NCBI RefSeq assembly: GCF_014650895.1
Contig: NZ_BMVV01000009.1
Span: forward strand, 127,102 to 191,101
DNA from: Streptomyces omiyaensis
Lineage (GTDB): Bacteria > Actinomycetota > Actinomycetes > Streptomycetales > Streptomycetaceae
Direction of reading: 5' to 3'
DNA: 64,000 bases
The position numbers and the translations under genes are program-made. The notes below the pieces were generated by a model. That model had not been told where the DNA came from. It saw nothing but the letters and a program-made list of their open reading frames with translations, and ran no database searches. Shown piece after piece: positions 32,978 through 43,562 of the stretch; within the stretch, counting starts at the first letter, position 1; each line of letters begins with the position of its first letter.

Positions 32978-34564
32978 TCAGCCCACCTCGTGGTGGGCGT
33001 CGGCGAGCGCCGCGCGGGCCGCCTCCTCGGCCGTGGCGCGCTCCCGCGGTACCAGGCCGATCCGGGTGCGCCGGTCGAGCAGGTCCGAGGCGTCGAGGGC
33101 GCCTTCGTGGCGGACGGCCCACACCAGCTCGGCGCCCGTGACGGGGTGTCCGGGCACGACGGGCTCGGCCAGCCCCGGGTCCCGGAGGCCGAGGGCGTGC
33201 ACGGCCGGTGCCTCGGAGCCGTACCGGTGCACGAGCCGGGACGGCACGTCGAGTCCGGCGAGGACCCGCGGCGCGGCGGCGCCGACGAGCGGCACGGACG
33301 CGGTGCGGCAGGGGCCGGCGTCCAGGGAGCGGGCGTCGACGGCGGCGTCGACGGCGTCCTGCGCCATCCGGCGGTAGGTGGTGAGCTTGCCGCCGACGAC
33401 CGTGACGACGCCGTCGGGGGAGGTGAGCACCGCGTGCCGGCGCGAGATGTCGGAGGTGCGGCCCGACGCGTCCCGGGTCTCGAGCAGCGGCCGCAGACCG
33501 GCGAAGGCCCCGATCACGTCGGACCGCCGGACGGTGACGTCGAGCGCGGAACCGAGCACGTCGAGGAGGAAGCCGATGTCCGTCTCGGGGACCTCCGGCA
33601 CGTCGGGGACGTCGCCGTCTACGGGTTCGTCGGTGAGGCCCACGTACACGCGTCCGTCGCCCTGGGGCAGGACGAGGACGAAGCGGTTCGACTCGCCGGG
33701 GATCGGGATGTGCAGGCCGCTGGAGAGGCGGCCGAGGTCCTCGGCGCGCAGGACGAGGTGGGTGCCGCGCGAGGGCCGCAGCCGGACGTCGCCGACGAGG
33801 CCGCCCGCCCACACCCCGGTCGCGTTGACGACCGCGCGGGCACGGATCCGGAGCGTCTCGCCGGTGGTCTCGTCGCGGACCAGCGCCCCGTCGCCGTGCA
33901 GTTCGAGGGCGCGGGCGCGGGTGAGGATCCGGGCGCCGTGGGCGGCCGCGGTGCGCGCGACCGCGGTGACCAGCCGCGCGTCGTCGCAGAGCCGGCCGTC
34001 CCAGGAGAGGAGGCCGCCGCGCAGTCCGGTGGACCGCAGGGCCGGGGCGAGGTGGCGGGTCTCGACGGCGGAGAGCGTGCGCGGCCGGGGGAGCGTGGAG
34101 CGCGAGGTGCGCGCGCCGACCCGCAGCAGGTCGCCCGCGAGGAAGCCGGCCCGGGCGAGGGCCGCCTGGCCGCGGCTGACGAGCGGGGTGAGCGGCAGCA
34201 CGAAGGGCTGGGCCCGGACCAGGTGCGGGGCGGTGCGCTCCATGAGGACGCCGCGCTCGACGGCGCTCTCGTGGGCGACGTCCAGCTGGCCGGAGGCGAG
34301 GTAGCGCAGTCCGCCGTGGATGAGCTTGGAGCTCCAGCGGGAGGTGCCGAAGGCGAGGTCGTGGGCGTCGATCGCGGCGACGCTCAGGCCGCGGGTGGCC
34401 GCGTCGAGCGCGGCTCCGGCGCCGGTGGCGCCGAGGCCGACGACGAGGACGTCGAGGATGCCGCCGGTGCCGTCGGCTCCGTCGGCGATCCGGTCCAGCT
34501 CCCGCCGGCGCCGTCCGGCGTCGAGCGAGGAGCCGGGCAGGGCGGTGCCGCTCGTGGGGTTCAC
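32978..34564 (-). CDS. glpD: Aerobic glycerol-3-phosphate dehydrogenase
   Basis: A 528-residue FAD enzyme: VVGLGATGAGAALDAATRGL is the FAD-binding motif, SSKLIHGGLRYLASGQ is the family block, VNATGVWAGGL and SRGTHLVL follow, and VGGKLTTYRRMAQDAVDA begins the C-terminal domain. It oxidises sn-glycerol-3-phosphate to dihydroxyacetone phosphate at the membrane, feeding electrons to quinone. The GTG start overlaps the stop of the TetR gene (GTGA), so regulator and enzyme are co-translated. Its product DHAP is the precursor for the alkyl-DHAP-synthase-like enzyme encoded divergently. Confidence 0.92.
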   Translation of the reverse strand: MNPTSGTALPGSSLDAGRRRRELDRIADGADGTGGILDVLVVGLGATGAGAALDAATRGLSVAAIDAHDLAFGTSRWSSKLIHGGLRYLASGQLDVAHESAVERGVLMERTAPHLVRAQPFVLPLTPLVSRGQAALARAGFLAGDLLRVGARTSRSTLPRPRTLSAVETRHLAPALRSTGLRGGLLSWDGRLCDDARLVTAVARTAAAHGARILTRARALELHGDGALVRDETTGETLRIRARAVVNATGVWAGGLVGDVRLRPSRGTHLVLRAEDLGRLSSGLHIPIPGESNRFVLVLPQGDGRVYVGLTDEPVDGDVPDVPEVPETDIGFLLDVLGSALDVTVRRSDVIGAFAGLRPLLETRDASGRTSDISRRHAVLTSPDGVVTVVGGKLTTYRRMAQDAVDAAVDARSLDAGPCRTASVPLVGAAAPRVLAGLDVPSRLVHRYGSEAPAVHALGLRDPGLAEPVVPGHPVTGAELVWAVRHEGALDASDLLDRRTRIGLVPRERATAEEAARAALADAHHEVG

Positions 34565-35160
34565 GGGGTGAGGGTCCTCTCCAGCAGGGTGCGGAGCTCG
34601 CCCAGGAAGGCGGTCTCGCTCAGTTCGGGATCGGTCTCGTCGGTCATGGTCCGCAGCGAGAGGGTGAAGGACTGGACGACGAGGAGCAGCGAGCGGGCCT
34701 GGAGGTCGACCCGGACACGGCGTACGGAGCCGTCCTCCTGGCCGTCCTCCAGGGCCGTGTGGAGCAGGCCGAGCAGGGCGTCCTGGCTGGCGCCGCGCCG
34801 GTCGAGGACGTACGGCAGCAGCAGCTCCGGGTCCACGTCGACGATCTTGTGGAAGAGCGGGTGGGCCCGGAAGGCGGCGGCTCCGGCGACGAGCCCCTCG
34901 ACGATCCGCTCCCGCTCGGGCCGGTCGTCGTCGGACGGGGGCATGGCGTCCGCGGCGACGCCGATCCACTCACGGGTCATCAGGTCGCCGACCAGGCTGC
35001 GCACGTCGGGCCAGCGCCGGTAGAGCGTCATCCGGGACACCCCCGCGCGCCGGGCGACGTCGGTGAGGGTGGTTCGCCGTACGCCGACGGCGAGCACGCA
35101 GTCGCGTGCGGCGTCGAGCACGGGATCTGCGTCTGCATGGTTGTGACGAATGGGCGTCAT
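34561..35160 (-). CDS. TetR-family regulator of the lipid/glycerol-phosphate module
   Basis: A 199-residue regulator: N-terminal HTH with TTLTDVARRAGVSRMTLYRRW and a helical ligand domain with LVVQSFTLSLRTM. It is the first gene of an operon with glpD and is divergent from the alkyl-DHAP-synthase-like gene 75 bases away, so it probably controls both directions from the shared intergenic region. Confidence 0.9.
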   Translation of the reverse strand: MTPIRHNHADADPVLDAARDCVLAVGVRRTTLTDVARRAGVSRMTLYRRWPDVRSLVGDLMTREWIGVAADAMPPSDDDRPERERIVEGLVAGAAAFRAHPLFHKIVDVDPELLLPYVLDRRGASQDALLGLLHTALEDGQEDGSVRRVRVDLQARSLLLVVQSFTLSLRTMTDETDPELSETAFLGELRTLLERTLTP

Positions 35161-35234
35161 CTGTCACAGTGTAATGCCAGTACGGGTCGAGCGGCAGAGC
35201 CGTCCGTGAAACAGACCGTGAGGAAGCCTTCTAA
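35161..35234. promoter_or_regulatory. Divergent promoter region of TetR/glpD and ADPS-like genes
   Basis: This 74-base gap must hold both promoters. It contains CTGTCACAGTGTAATGCCAG at 35160-35179, whose complement carries TTACACTGTGACAG, a TGTCA/TGACA-type half-site arrangement of the kind many TetR proteins bind. GAGGAAG at 35222-35228 is the ribosome site for the + strand gene. Assignment of -10/-35 boxes is uncertain. Confidence 0.5.
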
Positions 35235-36830
<1,596 letters not shown>

Positions 36831-36861
36831 CCCCCTCTCCTGCCGCCCGGAGGTCTGATCC

Positions 36862-37743
36862 ATGCGACAGTTCACCGCCGTCGTCAACCCCACCGCAGGG
36901 GGTTCGAGCGGAACCGCCGGCCTGCTCCCGCTGGCCCGTCTGCTGCGGGAGGCGGGCGCCCGGCTCGACACCGTGTACAGCCGCAGCCTGGAGCACGCCC
37001 GCGAACTCGCCCTGCGCGCCGGAGAGCGGGGGCACGTCGTCCTCGCCGTCGGCGGCGACGGCATGGCCGGCGGCGTCGGGGGCGCGCTCAGCGGCACGGA
37101 CACCGTGCTCGGCCTGGTGCCGGCCGGCCGGGGCAACGACTTCGCCCGCGCCCTCGGACTGCCCGCCGACGCCCCGCGCCTCGCGGAGATACTCCTCGGC
37201 GGCGAGCCGCGCGCCGTCGACACCATCGAGGTCGAGTCCGCCACCCACGCCCGCACCTGCGTCCTGGGCAGCGTCTACGCGGGCGTGGACGCGGTGGCCA
37301 ACCGCCACGCCAACGCCTCCCGGATCCTGCGGGGCGCGGCTTCCTATTACGCCGGCGGCCTGCGGGCGGTCGTTGCCTGGAAGCCCGCCGACTACCGCAT
37401 CACGGTCGACGGGGTGCGCCACGACCGCACCGGCTACACGGTGGTCGTGGCCAACTCCGGCTTCTACGGCTTCGGGAGGAACATCGCCCCCGGCGCCCGG
37501 GTCGACGACGGGACGCTCGACGTGGTGGTGATCCGGCAGGCCCCGAAGCGCCTCTTCTTCGCGATGATGAACGAGCTGAAGACGGGGGCGCACCTGGCCC
37601 GTCCCCAGGTCGAGATCCTGCGCGGCGAGGAGATCCGCATCGAGGCCGACCGCCCGCTCCCGTACGGCGCGGACGGCGAGGTCGACGCCACCCTCCCGGT
37701 GACCCTCCGGGTCAGACCCGCCGCCCTCCGGGTCCTGGCCTGA
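36862..37743 (+). CDS. Diacylglycerol/lipid kinase (YegS/DgkB-like)
   Basis: A 293-residue DAGK-catalytic-domain protein: VVNPTAGGSSG at the start, the ATP-binding G64-G65-D66-G67 in LAVGGDGM, and VPAGRGNDFARALGLP, all hallmark blocks. C-terminal strands with NSGFYGFGRNIAPGA complete the fold. It phosphorylates diacylglycerol or a related lipid. It follows the ADPS-like gene by 31 bases and is probably co-transcribed, which supports a lipid-synthesis or remodelling module. Confidence 0.92.
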   Translation: MRQFTAVVNPTAGGSSGTAGLLPLARLLREAGARLDTVYSRSLEHARELALRAGERGHVVLAVGGDGMAGGVGGALSGTDTVLGLVPAGRGNDFARALGLPADAPRLAEILLGGEPRAVDTIEVESATHARTCVLGSVYAGVDAVANRHANASRILRGAASYYAGGLRAVVAWKPADYRITVDGVRHDRTGYTVVVANSGFYGFGRNIAPGARVDDGTLDVVVIRQAPKRLFFAMMNELKTGAHLARPQVEILRGEEIRIEADRPLPYGADGEVDATLPVTLRVRPAALRVLA

Positions 37744-37802
37744 CCCGACCCCGCCCGGACAAGGAGCGGGGCGGGAACGGTCCCGGCGGCGGCAGGCCGT
37801 GG

Positions 37803-38141
37803 TGCCTGCCGCCTGCCGACCGGGTCCTGCTGGTGGCCGTCCACTGCCGCACCAACCTCACCATGCGGCAGCCGGCACCGCTGTTCGGCATCCCGCCCGC
37901 CACGGTCTGCCGGGCCACCAGGCGACTCCGTCCGCTGCCGGCGCTCGAACGGGCTCCGCGGCCGGTGGCGGACACCGAACGGCTGTGGACCGCGGACGGC
38001 ACCCTGGTCCCGGTCCGCGACCGGAAGGCCGGCGACTCGTCCCGCGACCACCGGTTCCCGGCGAACGTGCGGGTCGCCATCGACGCGGACACCCGCCTGG
38101 TCATCGAGGCGGCCCGCCCGGCGCCGGGCGACAAGGCCGGC
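37803..38141 (+). pseudogene. Truncated transposase (IS5-like DDE family) remnant
   Basis: The frame reads LLVAVHCRTNLTMRQPAPLF, then ATVCRATRRL, LWTADGTLVPVRDR and VAIDADTRLVIEAARPAPG. This matches the middle of actinobacterial HTH/DDE transposases (LTLRQLAxLFGVS, VDGTLVPTRD with the first catalytic Asp, VDADTRLVVAVGRPLPGN). N-terminal start and the C-terminal two acidic residues are missing; no terminal inverted repeats were seen. Confidence 0.7.
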
Positions 38142-38180
38142 GCGCATGTCCGGCGCGAGTCGGACCTCCTGCCGCACCCT

Positions 38181-39350
38181 TCAGGAGACGTCGTAGCAGG
38201 TGGTGCGTACCTCGGATCCGGTGCCGTCCTTCGGCCGCGCCCACCAGGCCCAGGCGTCGGGGCCGCAGACCGCCCGGCTGCGGACCCGGGTGGCGTCGTC
38301 GTCCGCGCCGGGCGCGATCCGGTGCTGGCCCAGGACGCGGGCGTCGTGGGAGCCGGAGCAGGGGACGGTCACCACCTGACGGCTGCTGAGCTGCCCGGTG
38401 GCGAAGTCGATGCAGCCGCCCTTGCGGACCTCACCGATGTCCCGCACGCTGTCCGCCGCCTTCAGCACCCGGCCGGCGGCGGCCGGGGAGGGTGCGCCGG
38501 ACCCGTACCCGGACAGGGAGAGGTCCAGGGTGAGGGTGGTGAAGTCCGCCAGGCCGCCGTCCTTGCGGAAGGCGTCCTCCACGGTGATCCCGGCCCGGGT
38601 GATCCGGCCCCGGGCGTCCACCTCGACGGTGAGCGGGACGGGCGGGCGCCGGCTCGCGCTCGGGCCGGACAGGACGACGTGGGGGTGCAGGTCGTGAGGG
38701 AAGAGCACGGACAGCGCGCTGTCGGACAGCTCCGCCCGGTAGGCGCGGCCGCCGGCCGGCGTCTGCCGGTACGAGGTCGCCTTTCCGGCCGTCAGCGCCT
38801 CCAGGAGGGTGCCGCCGACCGGGGACTCGCTGCCGCGCATGAACTCCAGGGGATCGTTGTCCGTGAGCCCGCCGGAGCCGCCGGAGGTGTCCGCGGGGGC
38901 GTAGTCGATCCAGTACGGGGAGGAGGCCGCGCGGTAGCGGATCCGCTGGCGGTCGACCAGATAGGTGCCCGCGGTCTCGCCGTCCTCACGTGCGGGGGTG
39001 ACGCCGAGGACGGCGGTGCGCGCCTTTCCCGAGGTCCTGGCGGGGAGGTCCCAGGAGACCTCGGCGTGGCCGCGGTCGCCGGCGAAGTCCAGGCCGCCGG
39101 TGGTGGTCCGGACGATGCTGCCCTTCTTCCCCGTGAAGGTCAGCTTCTGGGCGAAGCGCGCCGTGGGCGCCTTCTGCGTCTCGCGCACCGCGAGGAAGAC
39201 CTGCCGTTCCGTCTTCTGCCCGAAGACCGGGTGGGCGGCGGCCGCCGACGGGGACGGTGGTGCGGCGCCCTGCCCGCCGGCCGAACAGGCGCTCAGCGGA
39301 AGGGAGACGGTGGCGAGCACGGCGGCGGAGCGGACGATTCTCTTGGGCAT
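38181..39350 (-). CDS. Secreted lipoprotein of unknown function
   Basis: A 389-residue protein with a lipoprotein signal: charged start, hydrophobic stretch, and lipobox LSAC with the modified Cys at 22. The mature part has many beta-strand segments (TARFAQKLTFTGKKGSIVRT, PVPLTVEVDARGRITRAGITV) and a C-terminal domain with four Cys residues around CIDFATGQL and VTVPCSGSHDARVLG, reminiscent of septum-formation-type domains. An LppX/LprG-like lipid carrier is possible for the N-terminal half, but this is not certain. The ribosome site is weak (GGAAC). Confidence 0.82.
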   Translation of the reverse strand: MPKRIVRSAAVLATVSLPLSACSAGGQGAAPPSPSAAAAHPVFGQKTERQVFLAVRETQKAPTARFAQKLTFTGKKGSIVRTTTGGLDFAGDRGHAEVSWDLPARTSGKARTAVLGVTPAREDGETAGTYLVDRQRIRYRAASSPYWIDYAPADTSGGSGGLTDNDPLEFMRGSESPVGGTLLEALTAGKATSYRQTPAGGRAYRAELSDSALSVLFPHDLHPHVVLSGPSASRRPPVPLTVEVDARGRITRAGITVEDAFRKDGGLADFTTLTLDLSLSGYGSGAPSPAAAGRVLKAADSVRDIGEVRKGGCIDFATGQLSSRQVVTVPCSGSHDARVLGQHRIAPGADDDATRVRSRAVCGPDAWAWWARPKDGTGSEVRTTCYDVS

Positions 39351-39975
39351 GTTCCGATGACGGTCACGCGGGGCGGATGGTTGCCCGCCGCGCGGTCACG
39401 AAACGATCACCATCACCTCGCCCCGGCGCGGGCCGCCGGGACCGTCCGCCCGTTCCGCCGTGTGCGCCGAGTGGGCCGACACGATCAGCAGGGGCACCCG
39501 CCGCACGCTGGGGTCCACGGCACCGGCCGCCGCCCTCCGGGAAGGAAATCCTTCGGGTCGCGGTCCCGCGGCGCGTACGCTGCTGCCGTGGCCTTCGTCG
39601 TCCAGCGGCCGAGGACACCCGTCTCCGGTTCGCCCGGAACGGGAAACCCGGGTTCGAATCCCGGTGGAGACCACGCCCCTTCCGGGGGGCGCGTGCTCGT
39701 ATGCGATCACGCCCCGACCTGCGCAGCGCGAGGGCGCATGGGGCGCTCGCCGCCTTGTGCCGCCACGGCGCCCTCACCGAGGGCCGCCTTGATTTCCCGG
39801 GCTCCCTCCGTCTTCCGAAAGCGCCGGCCGTCGTGACTCCGGGTACGGAGCTTTTGCCGTCCGGCGCGTCCAGGGACAGATCTCGGCCGGTCTGTCAGCA
39901 AGCGTTGTTCGAGGCCTCGACCGTCCGGACCGCGGTAGCGCTTCGCGCGGTCGGTGGCGTGCTGCGGCGCGCGGG
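39351..39975. other. Gene-poor stretch with a tRNA-like sequence
   Basis: These 625 bases carry no intact protein gene. A minus-strand frame ending at 39396 has a short coding-like tail (RRVPLLIVSAHSAHTAERAD) that may be the 3' end of a lost gene. A tRNA-like element lies at 39591-39672. The rest shows nothing recognisable. Confidence 0.5.
39591..39672 (+). pseudogene. tRNA-like sequence with expanded anticodon loop
   Basis: D-arm GTCC-AGCGGCCGA-GGAC and T-arm CCGGG-TTCGAAT-CCCGG are intact. The anticodon stem CCCGT/ACGGG encloses 16 bases instead of 7; removing nine bases (TTCGCCCGG) leaves CTCCGGA, a standard loop with anticodon CCG (Arg). The acceptor arms (39591-39597 and 39665-39671) pair with one mismatch and two G-U pairs. 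No CCA is encoded. Most likely a degenerate tRNA gene; a functional tRNA is unlikely. Confidence 0.6.
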
Positions 39976-40923
39976 TCACCGATAGCCCGTGACGTCCGCG
40001 GACGCGCTCGACTGATCGACCTCGGCGATATAGCGCCAGGCGTCGGGCGCGGAGCCGTCGGTGTCCGTGAAGCCGTACTCCCGGGCCAGGCCCCCGCTGG
40101 AGAGGGACCGCCCGTTCCAGCGCGCCACATCGGGATCGGCGGCGAGAGCGGCCAGCGCCCGTCCGATGTACGCGGGCGACTCGGAGATGGCGAAGTGCGG
40201 AGCCTGCTCGCAGGCGTCCCGCCAGTTCTCCTCGGTGACGCGGAAGGCGCTGTCGAGCATCGCCTCGGAGCGGAGCCAGCCCGGCGTGAGGCACACGGCC
40301 GTGCAGCCGAACTCCTTCAACTCCTCGCCCAGGCCGTACGCCATGCGGATCGGGGTCGTCTTGGCGAGGTCGTAGAAGAACGGCTCGCGGTAGGTGGTGC
40401 GGTTGTACTCCTCGGTGCCGTCGGTGACCTCGACGAGCAGTCCGCCGCGGTTGCGGACCAGGAGCGGCAGGGCGCAGTGGCTGGTGACGATGTGCGACTC
40501 GATGCCGAGGCGCAGGACCCGCAGTCCCTTGTCGAGGTCCATTTCCCACAGCTTCGGCTGCTCGCGCAACTCCATGTCGAAGTGGACGTCGCCGCCCCAG
40601 AGGTCGTTGACGAGGAGGTCGAGACGGCCCTGTTCCCGGTCGATGCGGGCGACGAGTGCCCGTACCTGCTCCGGCTCCAGGTGGTCGGTCGGCACGGCGA
40701 TGCCCCGGCCTTCGGCGCCGGCCGCCGCGTCGACCAGTTCGGCGGTCTCCTCGATGGTCTCGGTGGACCGGCCGACCTCGCTGACGTGAGTACGGGTCGT
40801 GCGTCCCGTGACGTACACGGTGGCTCCGGCGCGTCCCAGTTCCACGGCCATGGCCCGCCCGGCGCCGCGCGTCGCGCCCGCGACCAGGGTGATCTTTCCC
40901 TCGAGTGCCTGTGCGTTCTCCAT
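39976..40923 (-). CDS. SDR-family oxidoreductase
   Basis: A 315-residue short-chain dehydrogenase with coenzyme motif LVAGATRGAGRAMAVEL, VTGRTTRT (NADP-type Arg), VNDLWGGD in place of NNAG, and the catalytic YDLAK in REPFFYDLAKTTPIRM. It is longer than classical SDRs by a C-terminal segment with YIGRALAALAADPDVARWNG, as in the Streptomyces group annotated as SDR with possible N-terminal TAT-less form. Substrate unknown. ATG at 40923 follows GGGCGAGA. Its 3' flank is the tRNA-like region. Confidence 0.87.
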   Translation of the reverse strand: MENAQALEGKITLVAGATRGAGRAMAVELGRAGATVYVTGRTTRTHVSEVGRSTETIEETAELVDAAAGAEGRGIAVPTDHLEPEQVRALVARIDREQGRLDLLVNDLWGGDVHFDMELREQPKLWEMDLDKGLRVLRLGIESHIVTSHCALPLLVRNRGGLLVEVTDGTEEYNRTTYREPFFYDLAKTTPIRMAYGLGEELKEFGCTAVCLTPGWLRSEAMLDSAFRVTEENWRDACEQAPHFAISESPAYIGRALAALAADPDVARWNGRSLSSGGLAREYGFTDTDGSAPDAWRYIAEVDQSSASADVTGYR

Positions 40924-41240
40924 GCGCCGAGCATCTCGCCCAAAGCCGACAACCACTGTCCGGATTTCCATGGGGTTTCCTTCGGCAGGTGCGCGCATGC
41001 CGATCTCCCCTCGCCGAGGCGATGCCGGCTCTTCGAGGGTCGGGCCGGTGCCGACAGGGACGCGGTGTGATCCGTGCCTCCAGGGGAACCGGAGGTCCGT
41101 CGTGCGGGCGCATCCGGTTCCCGACACGCCCGCGACGCATCGGATGCGGACCCGTTCGCCGGTCCAGGAGGCGGAGCCGGTGGCGATGCACTGGTTCTCC
41201 GACCGCACCCGGCACCGGGAAGCGGGTGGATGGGCGAGCC
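40924..41240. other. Intergenic region without a recognisable gene
   Basis: 317 bases upstream of the SDR and downstream of the small hypothetical gene. Both strands have long open frames only as shadows with poor codon bias; I see no promoter box or hairpin to report. Confidence 0.4.
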
Positions 41241-41672
41241 CTACCAGGCCGGGCGTGGATCCTGGCGCTCGGTGGAGAAACCGGGCGGAGCGGTCGTGTC
41301 CGTCCGCCACAGCAGGCCCGGCTCGGGTGGGTGCTCCGCGGTGGCCGGCGCGGGAGGGTGCAGACGCCTGTGGCCGGGAAGTGCCACCTCGGTCAGCACG
41401 CCGTCCTGAATCATCCACAGCCCGAAGCAGTCGTCCTCCTCGTCGTGGACGAGCACCTGCACGCTCGCGGGGTTCGGCCACGCCAGGGACTCCAGGCATC
41501 GAAACAGACCGGATCGCCCCCCTGCACGGTTGAACTCGGCCACCCATCCGTCGACCTGGTGGAGCCGCTCGAAGCGGCCTCCCCACTCGCGCGAGTCGTC
41601 CGGCCGCGTCAGGGGTTCCATCACCTCGCCCGCGAACGGTGCCAGCACGATGACCTCGGCGATTCTGCTCAT
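41241..41672 (-). CDS. Small hypothetical protein
   Basis: A 143-residue protein starting MSRIAEVIVLAPFAGEVMEP. Strands and helices alternate (WGGRFERLHQVDGWVAEF, VQVLVHDEEDDCFGLWMIQ), followed by a Pro-rich C-terminal 40 residues. The first ~100 residues resemble a small alpha/beta immunity- or squeeze-type domain, but I recognise no family. GGAGA lies ten bases before the ATG. Stand-alone gene between TetR and SDR genes. Confidence 0.65.
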   Translation of the reverse strand: MSRIAEVIVLAPFAGEVMEPLTRPDDSREWGGRFERLHQVDGWVAEFNRAGGRSGLFRCLESLAWPNPASVQVLVHDEEDDCFGLWMIQDGVLTEVALPGHRRLHPPAPATAEHPPEPGLLWRTDTTAPPGFSTERQDPRPAW

Positions 41673-41812
41673 GCCGAAGTATCTCCGCATGCGAAGGGCC
41701 GACGGCCATCGAATTCCGAGGTACGGCCAACGGCAGGGCATCCTCGGGGCACGGCCCGGACGGCGTGCGGGAAAGCCGCCGCCCTGCCGCCCCCCGCCGG
41801 GGAGCGGCCAGG

Positions 41813-42409
41813 TCAGCGCAGACGGTCGAATGCCTGGTCTGCATCGGTCACGGCCTCGGGGTGGACGTCGTGGGCGGTGCGGCCGTCGGCGATCTTCTGC
41901 CAGTTGCTCCGGGCGAGCACCCGTTGGACCGCGAGCACCTGGGCGGCCAGCAGACGCGCCCGGACGCCCTCGCCAAGGGCGTCCGCGAGCGCCTCCTCGT
42001 CCTCGATCTGGTACCGCATCAGGCGTCCCGCCAGGCTCGGCGTGGTGAAGACCAGTCGGTGGAAGGCGACGACCTCCGGGTGATCGCTGAGGCCGGTGAC
42101 GGGATCCCGTCGATCGAGGCCGGCCCGGAAGTGCCGGTGCAGTGCCGCCACCGGCCCGACGCCGGCCGTGCGGTCGCGTACGACGCGCGCCGCTTCGCCC
42201 TGGTGGTCCGCGAACCGGTGCAGCACCAGGTCTTCCTTGGTGGGGAAGTACCGGAAGAGGGTCGGTTTGGAGATCTCGGCCGCTGCGGCGATGTCGTTGA
42301 CCGAGACGTGGTCGAAGCCGTGCTCCAGGAACAACGATACGGCCGCGTCGCCGATGGCGTCGCGCGTGCGTTCTTTCTTGCGGGCCCGCAGTCCCGGCGA
42401 CTCGCTCAC
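41813..42409 (-). CDS. TetR-family regulator
   Basis: A 198-residue TetR protein: ARKKERTRDAIGDAAVSLFL, then the HTH VSVNDIAAAAEISKPTLFRYF and a ligand domain of the MftR/TetR_C_17 style (EDEEALADALGEGVRARLLA). It diverges from the NmrA-like gene; the GTG at 42409 leaves 54 bases for shared promoters. An ATG at 42442 is possible but would leave only 21 bases. Likely controls the NmrA-like gene and itself. Confidence 0.9.
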   Translation of the reverse strand: MSESPGLRARKKERTRDAIGDAAVSLFLEHGFDHVSVNDIAAAAEISKPTLFRYFPTKEDLVLHRFADHQGEAARVVRDRTAGVGPVAALHRHFRAGLDRRDPVTGLSDHPEVVAFHRLVFTTPSLAGRLMRYQIEDEEALADALGEGVRARLLAAQVLAVQRVLARSNWQKIADGRTAHDVHPEAVTDADQAFDRLR

Positions 42410-42463
42410 CCGCCCACCGTAACATTCGGTACCTGGTTGCATTTTTAACCCGGTAACGTTTTT
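42410..42463. promoter_or_regulatory. Divergent promoter of TetR and NmrA-like genes
   Basis: An unusually AT-rich island for this window (ATTTTTAACCCGGTAACGTT). The half-sites GTAACATTCGGTACC and ACCCGGTAACGTT share the element GGTA(A/C)C and may form the TetR operator. Exact boxes are uncertain. Confidence 0.5.
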
Positions 42464-43351
42464 ATGGGCTCCATGGATCGGACAGACACTCCTCCCGTGC
42501 TCGTCACCGGGGCCACGGGCCGGGTCGGCCGCCTCGTCGTCGACCACCTCCTCGACGCGGGCGTACCGGTCCGCGCTCTCGTCCGTCGCCCTCGGGCCGC
42601 CGTGACGCTGCCGGCGGAGGTCGAGGTCTTCACCGGCGACCTCACCGTGCCCGAGTCGCTCGACCCCGCCCTGAGCGGTACGGGTGCGGTCTTCCTCGTC
42701 TGGACCGCCCCGCCCCGGACCGCGGCGCCAGTCGTCGGGCGACTGGCGGCCCAGGTGCGGAAGGTCGTCTTCCTCTCCTCCCCGCACCGGACCGCGCACC
42801 CCCTCTTCCGGCAGCCCAATCCCATGGCGGTGCTCCACGCCGACATCGAGCGGCTCATCGCGGCCACCGGACTCGAGTCGACGGTCATCCGGCCGGGAAT
42901 GTTCGCGTCCAACGCGCTGGCCTGGTGGGCGCCCGCGATCCGGGCCGGCGACGTCGTCCGATGGCCCCATGGCGCTGCCGAGTCGGCGCCGGTCGACGAC
43001 CGCGACGTCGCGGCCGTTGTGGCACGAACGCTCTCTCAGGGCGGCCACTCGGGACGCGACTACGTCCTCACGGGCCCCGAATCGCTGACTCAGGCAGCGC
43101 AGGTGGGCGTCATCGGTGACGTCCTGGGACGCCGGATCGCGTTCGAGGAGATGACGCCGGAGGAGTTCCGAAGCCTGTGGGAGGGCGCAGCGCCCGGCCC
43201 GGTCATCGACATGCTGCTCGCCGCGTGGAGCGCAGCGGCCGAGCGGCCCGCGTACCTCACCGACACGGTGGCCGACGTCCTCGGAACGCCCCCGCGCACG
43301 TTTCGCCAGTGGGCCGTCGAACACTCCGAGGCGTTCACGAGGGTTCCGTGA
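42464..43351 (+). CDS. NmrA-like NAD(P)-binding protein (atypical SDR)
   Basis: A 295-residue protein: VLVTGATGRVGRLVVDHLL, RALVRRP, VFTGDLTVPESL and KVVFLSSPHR, then STVIRPGMFASNAL. This is the NmrA/SDR_a5 pattern, in which NADP is bound but the SDR Tyr-Lys pair is often absent. Members act as redox sensors or quinone/azo reductases. It is under the probable control of the divergent TetR. ATG at 42473 is an alternative start. Confidence 0.9.
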   Translation: MGSMDRTDTPPVLVTGATGRVGRLVVDHLLDAGVPVRALVRRPRAAVTLPAEVEVFTGDLTVPESLDPALSGTGAVFLVWTAPPRTAAPVVGRLAAQVRKVVFLSSPHRTAHPLFRQPNPMAVLHADIERLIAATGLESTVIRPGMFASNALAWWAPAIRAGDVVRWPHGAAESAPVDDRDVAAVVARTLSQGGHSGRDYVLTGPESLTQAAQVGVIGDVLGRRIAFEEMTPEEFRSLWEGAAPGPVIDMLLAAWSAAAERPAYLTDTVADVLGTPPRTFRQWAVEHSEAFTRVP

Positions 43352-43562
43352 GCGGAGGAACCCGCTCGTCCGGAAGGCTTCGGAACGCCGCGGGGCGCGA
43401 GGCCCCGGCCGTATCCGGGACACCGCGGACCTGCCGGGCCGGCGCGCTCGGTCAGGGGGACGGCTGATCGCTCGGGCCTCGCGGTGGACCGAGCGGCGCC
43501 GGTGCCGTCCTCTGTGGCGGCCGGTCCGCTCCGCGACGGGAGGACGCGGCCCGATGCCATGG
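43352..43562. other. Gap between convergent genes
   Basis: 211 bases between the NmrA-like gene and the convergent deacylase gene; no gene or strong hairpin recognised. Confidence 0.4.

Noticed and set aside
39591..39672. A functional tRNA
   Set aside because: A 16-base anticodon loop and an acceptor stem with a mismatch and two G-U pairs make function unlikely without further evidence.
39591..43351. A genomic island integrated at a tRNA gene
   Set aside because: The tRNA-like sequence is degenerate, and no integrase, excisionase or repeated att site was found nearby.
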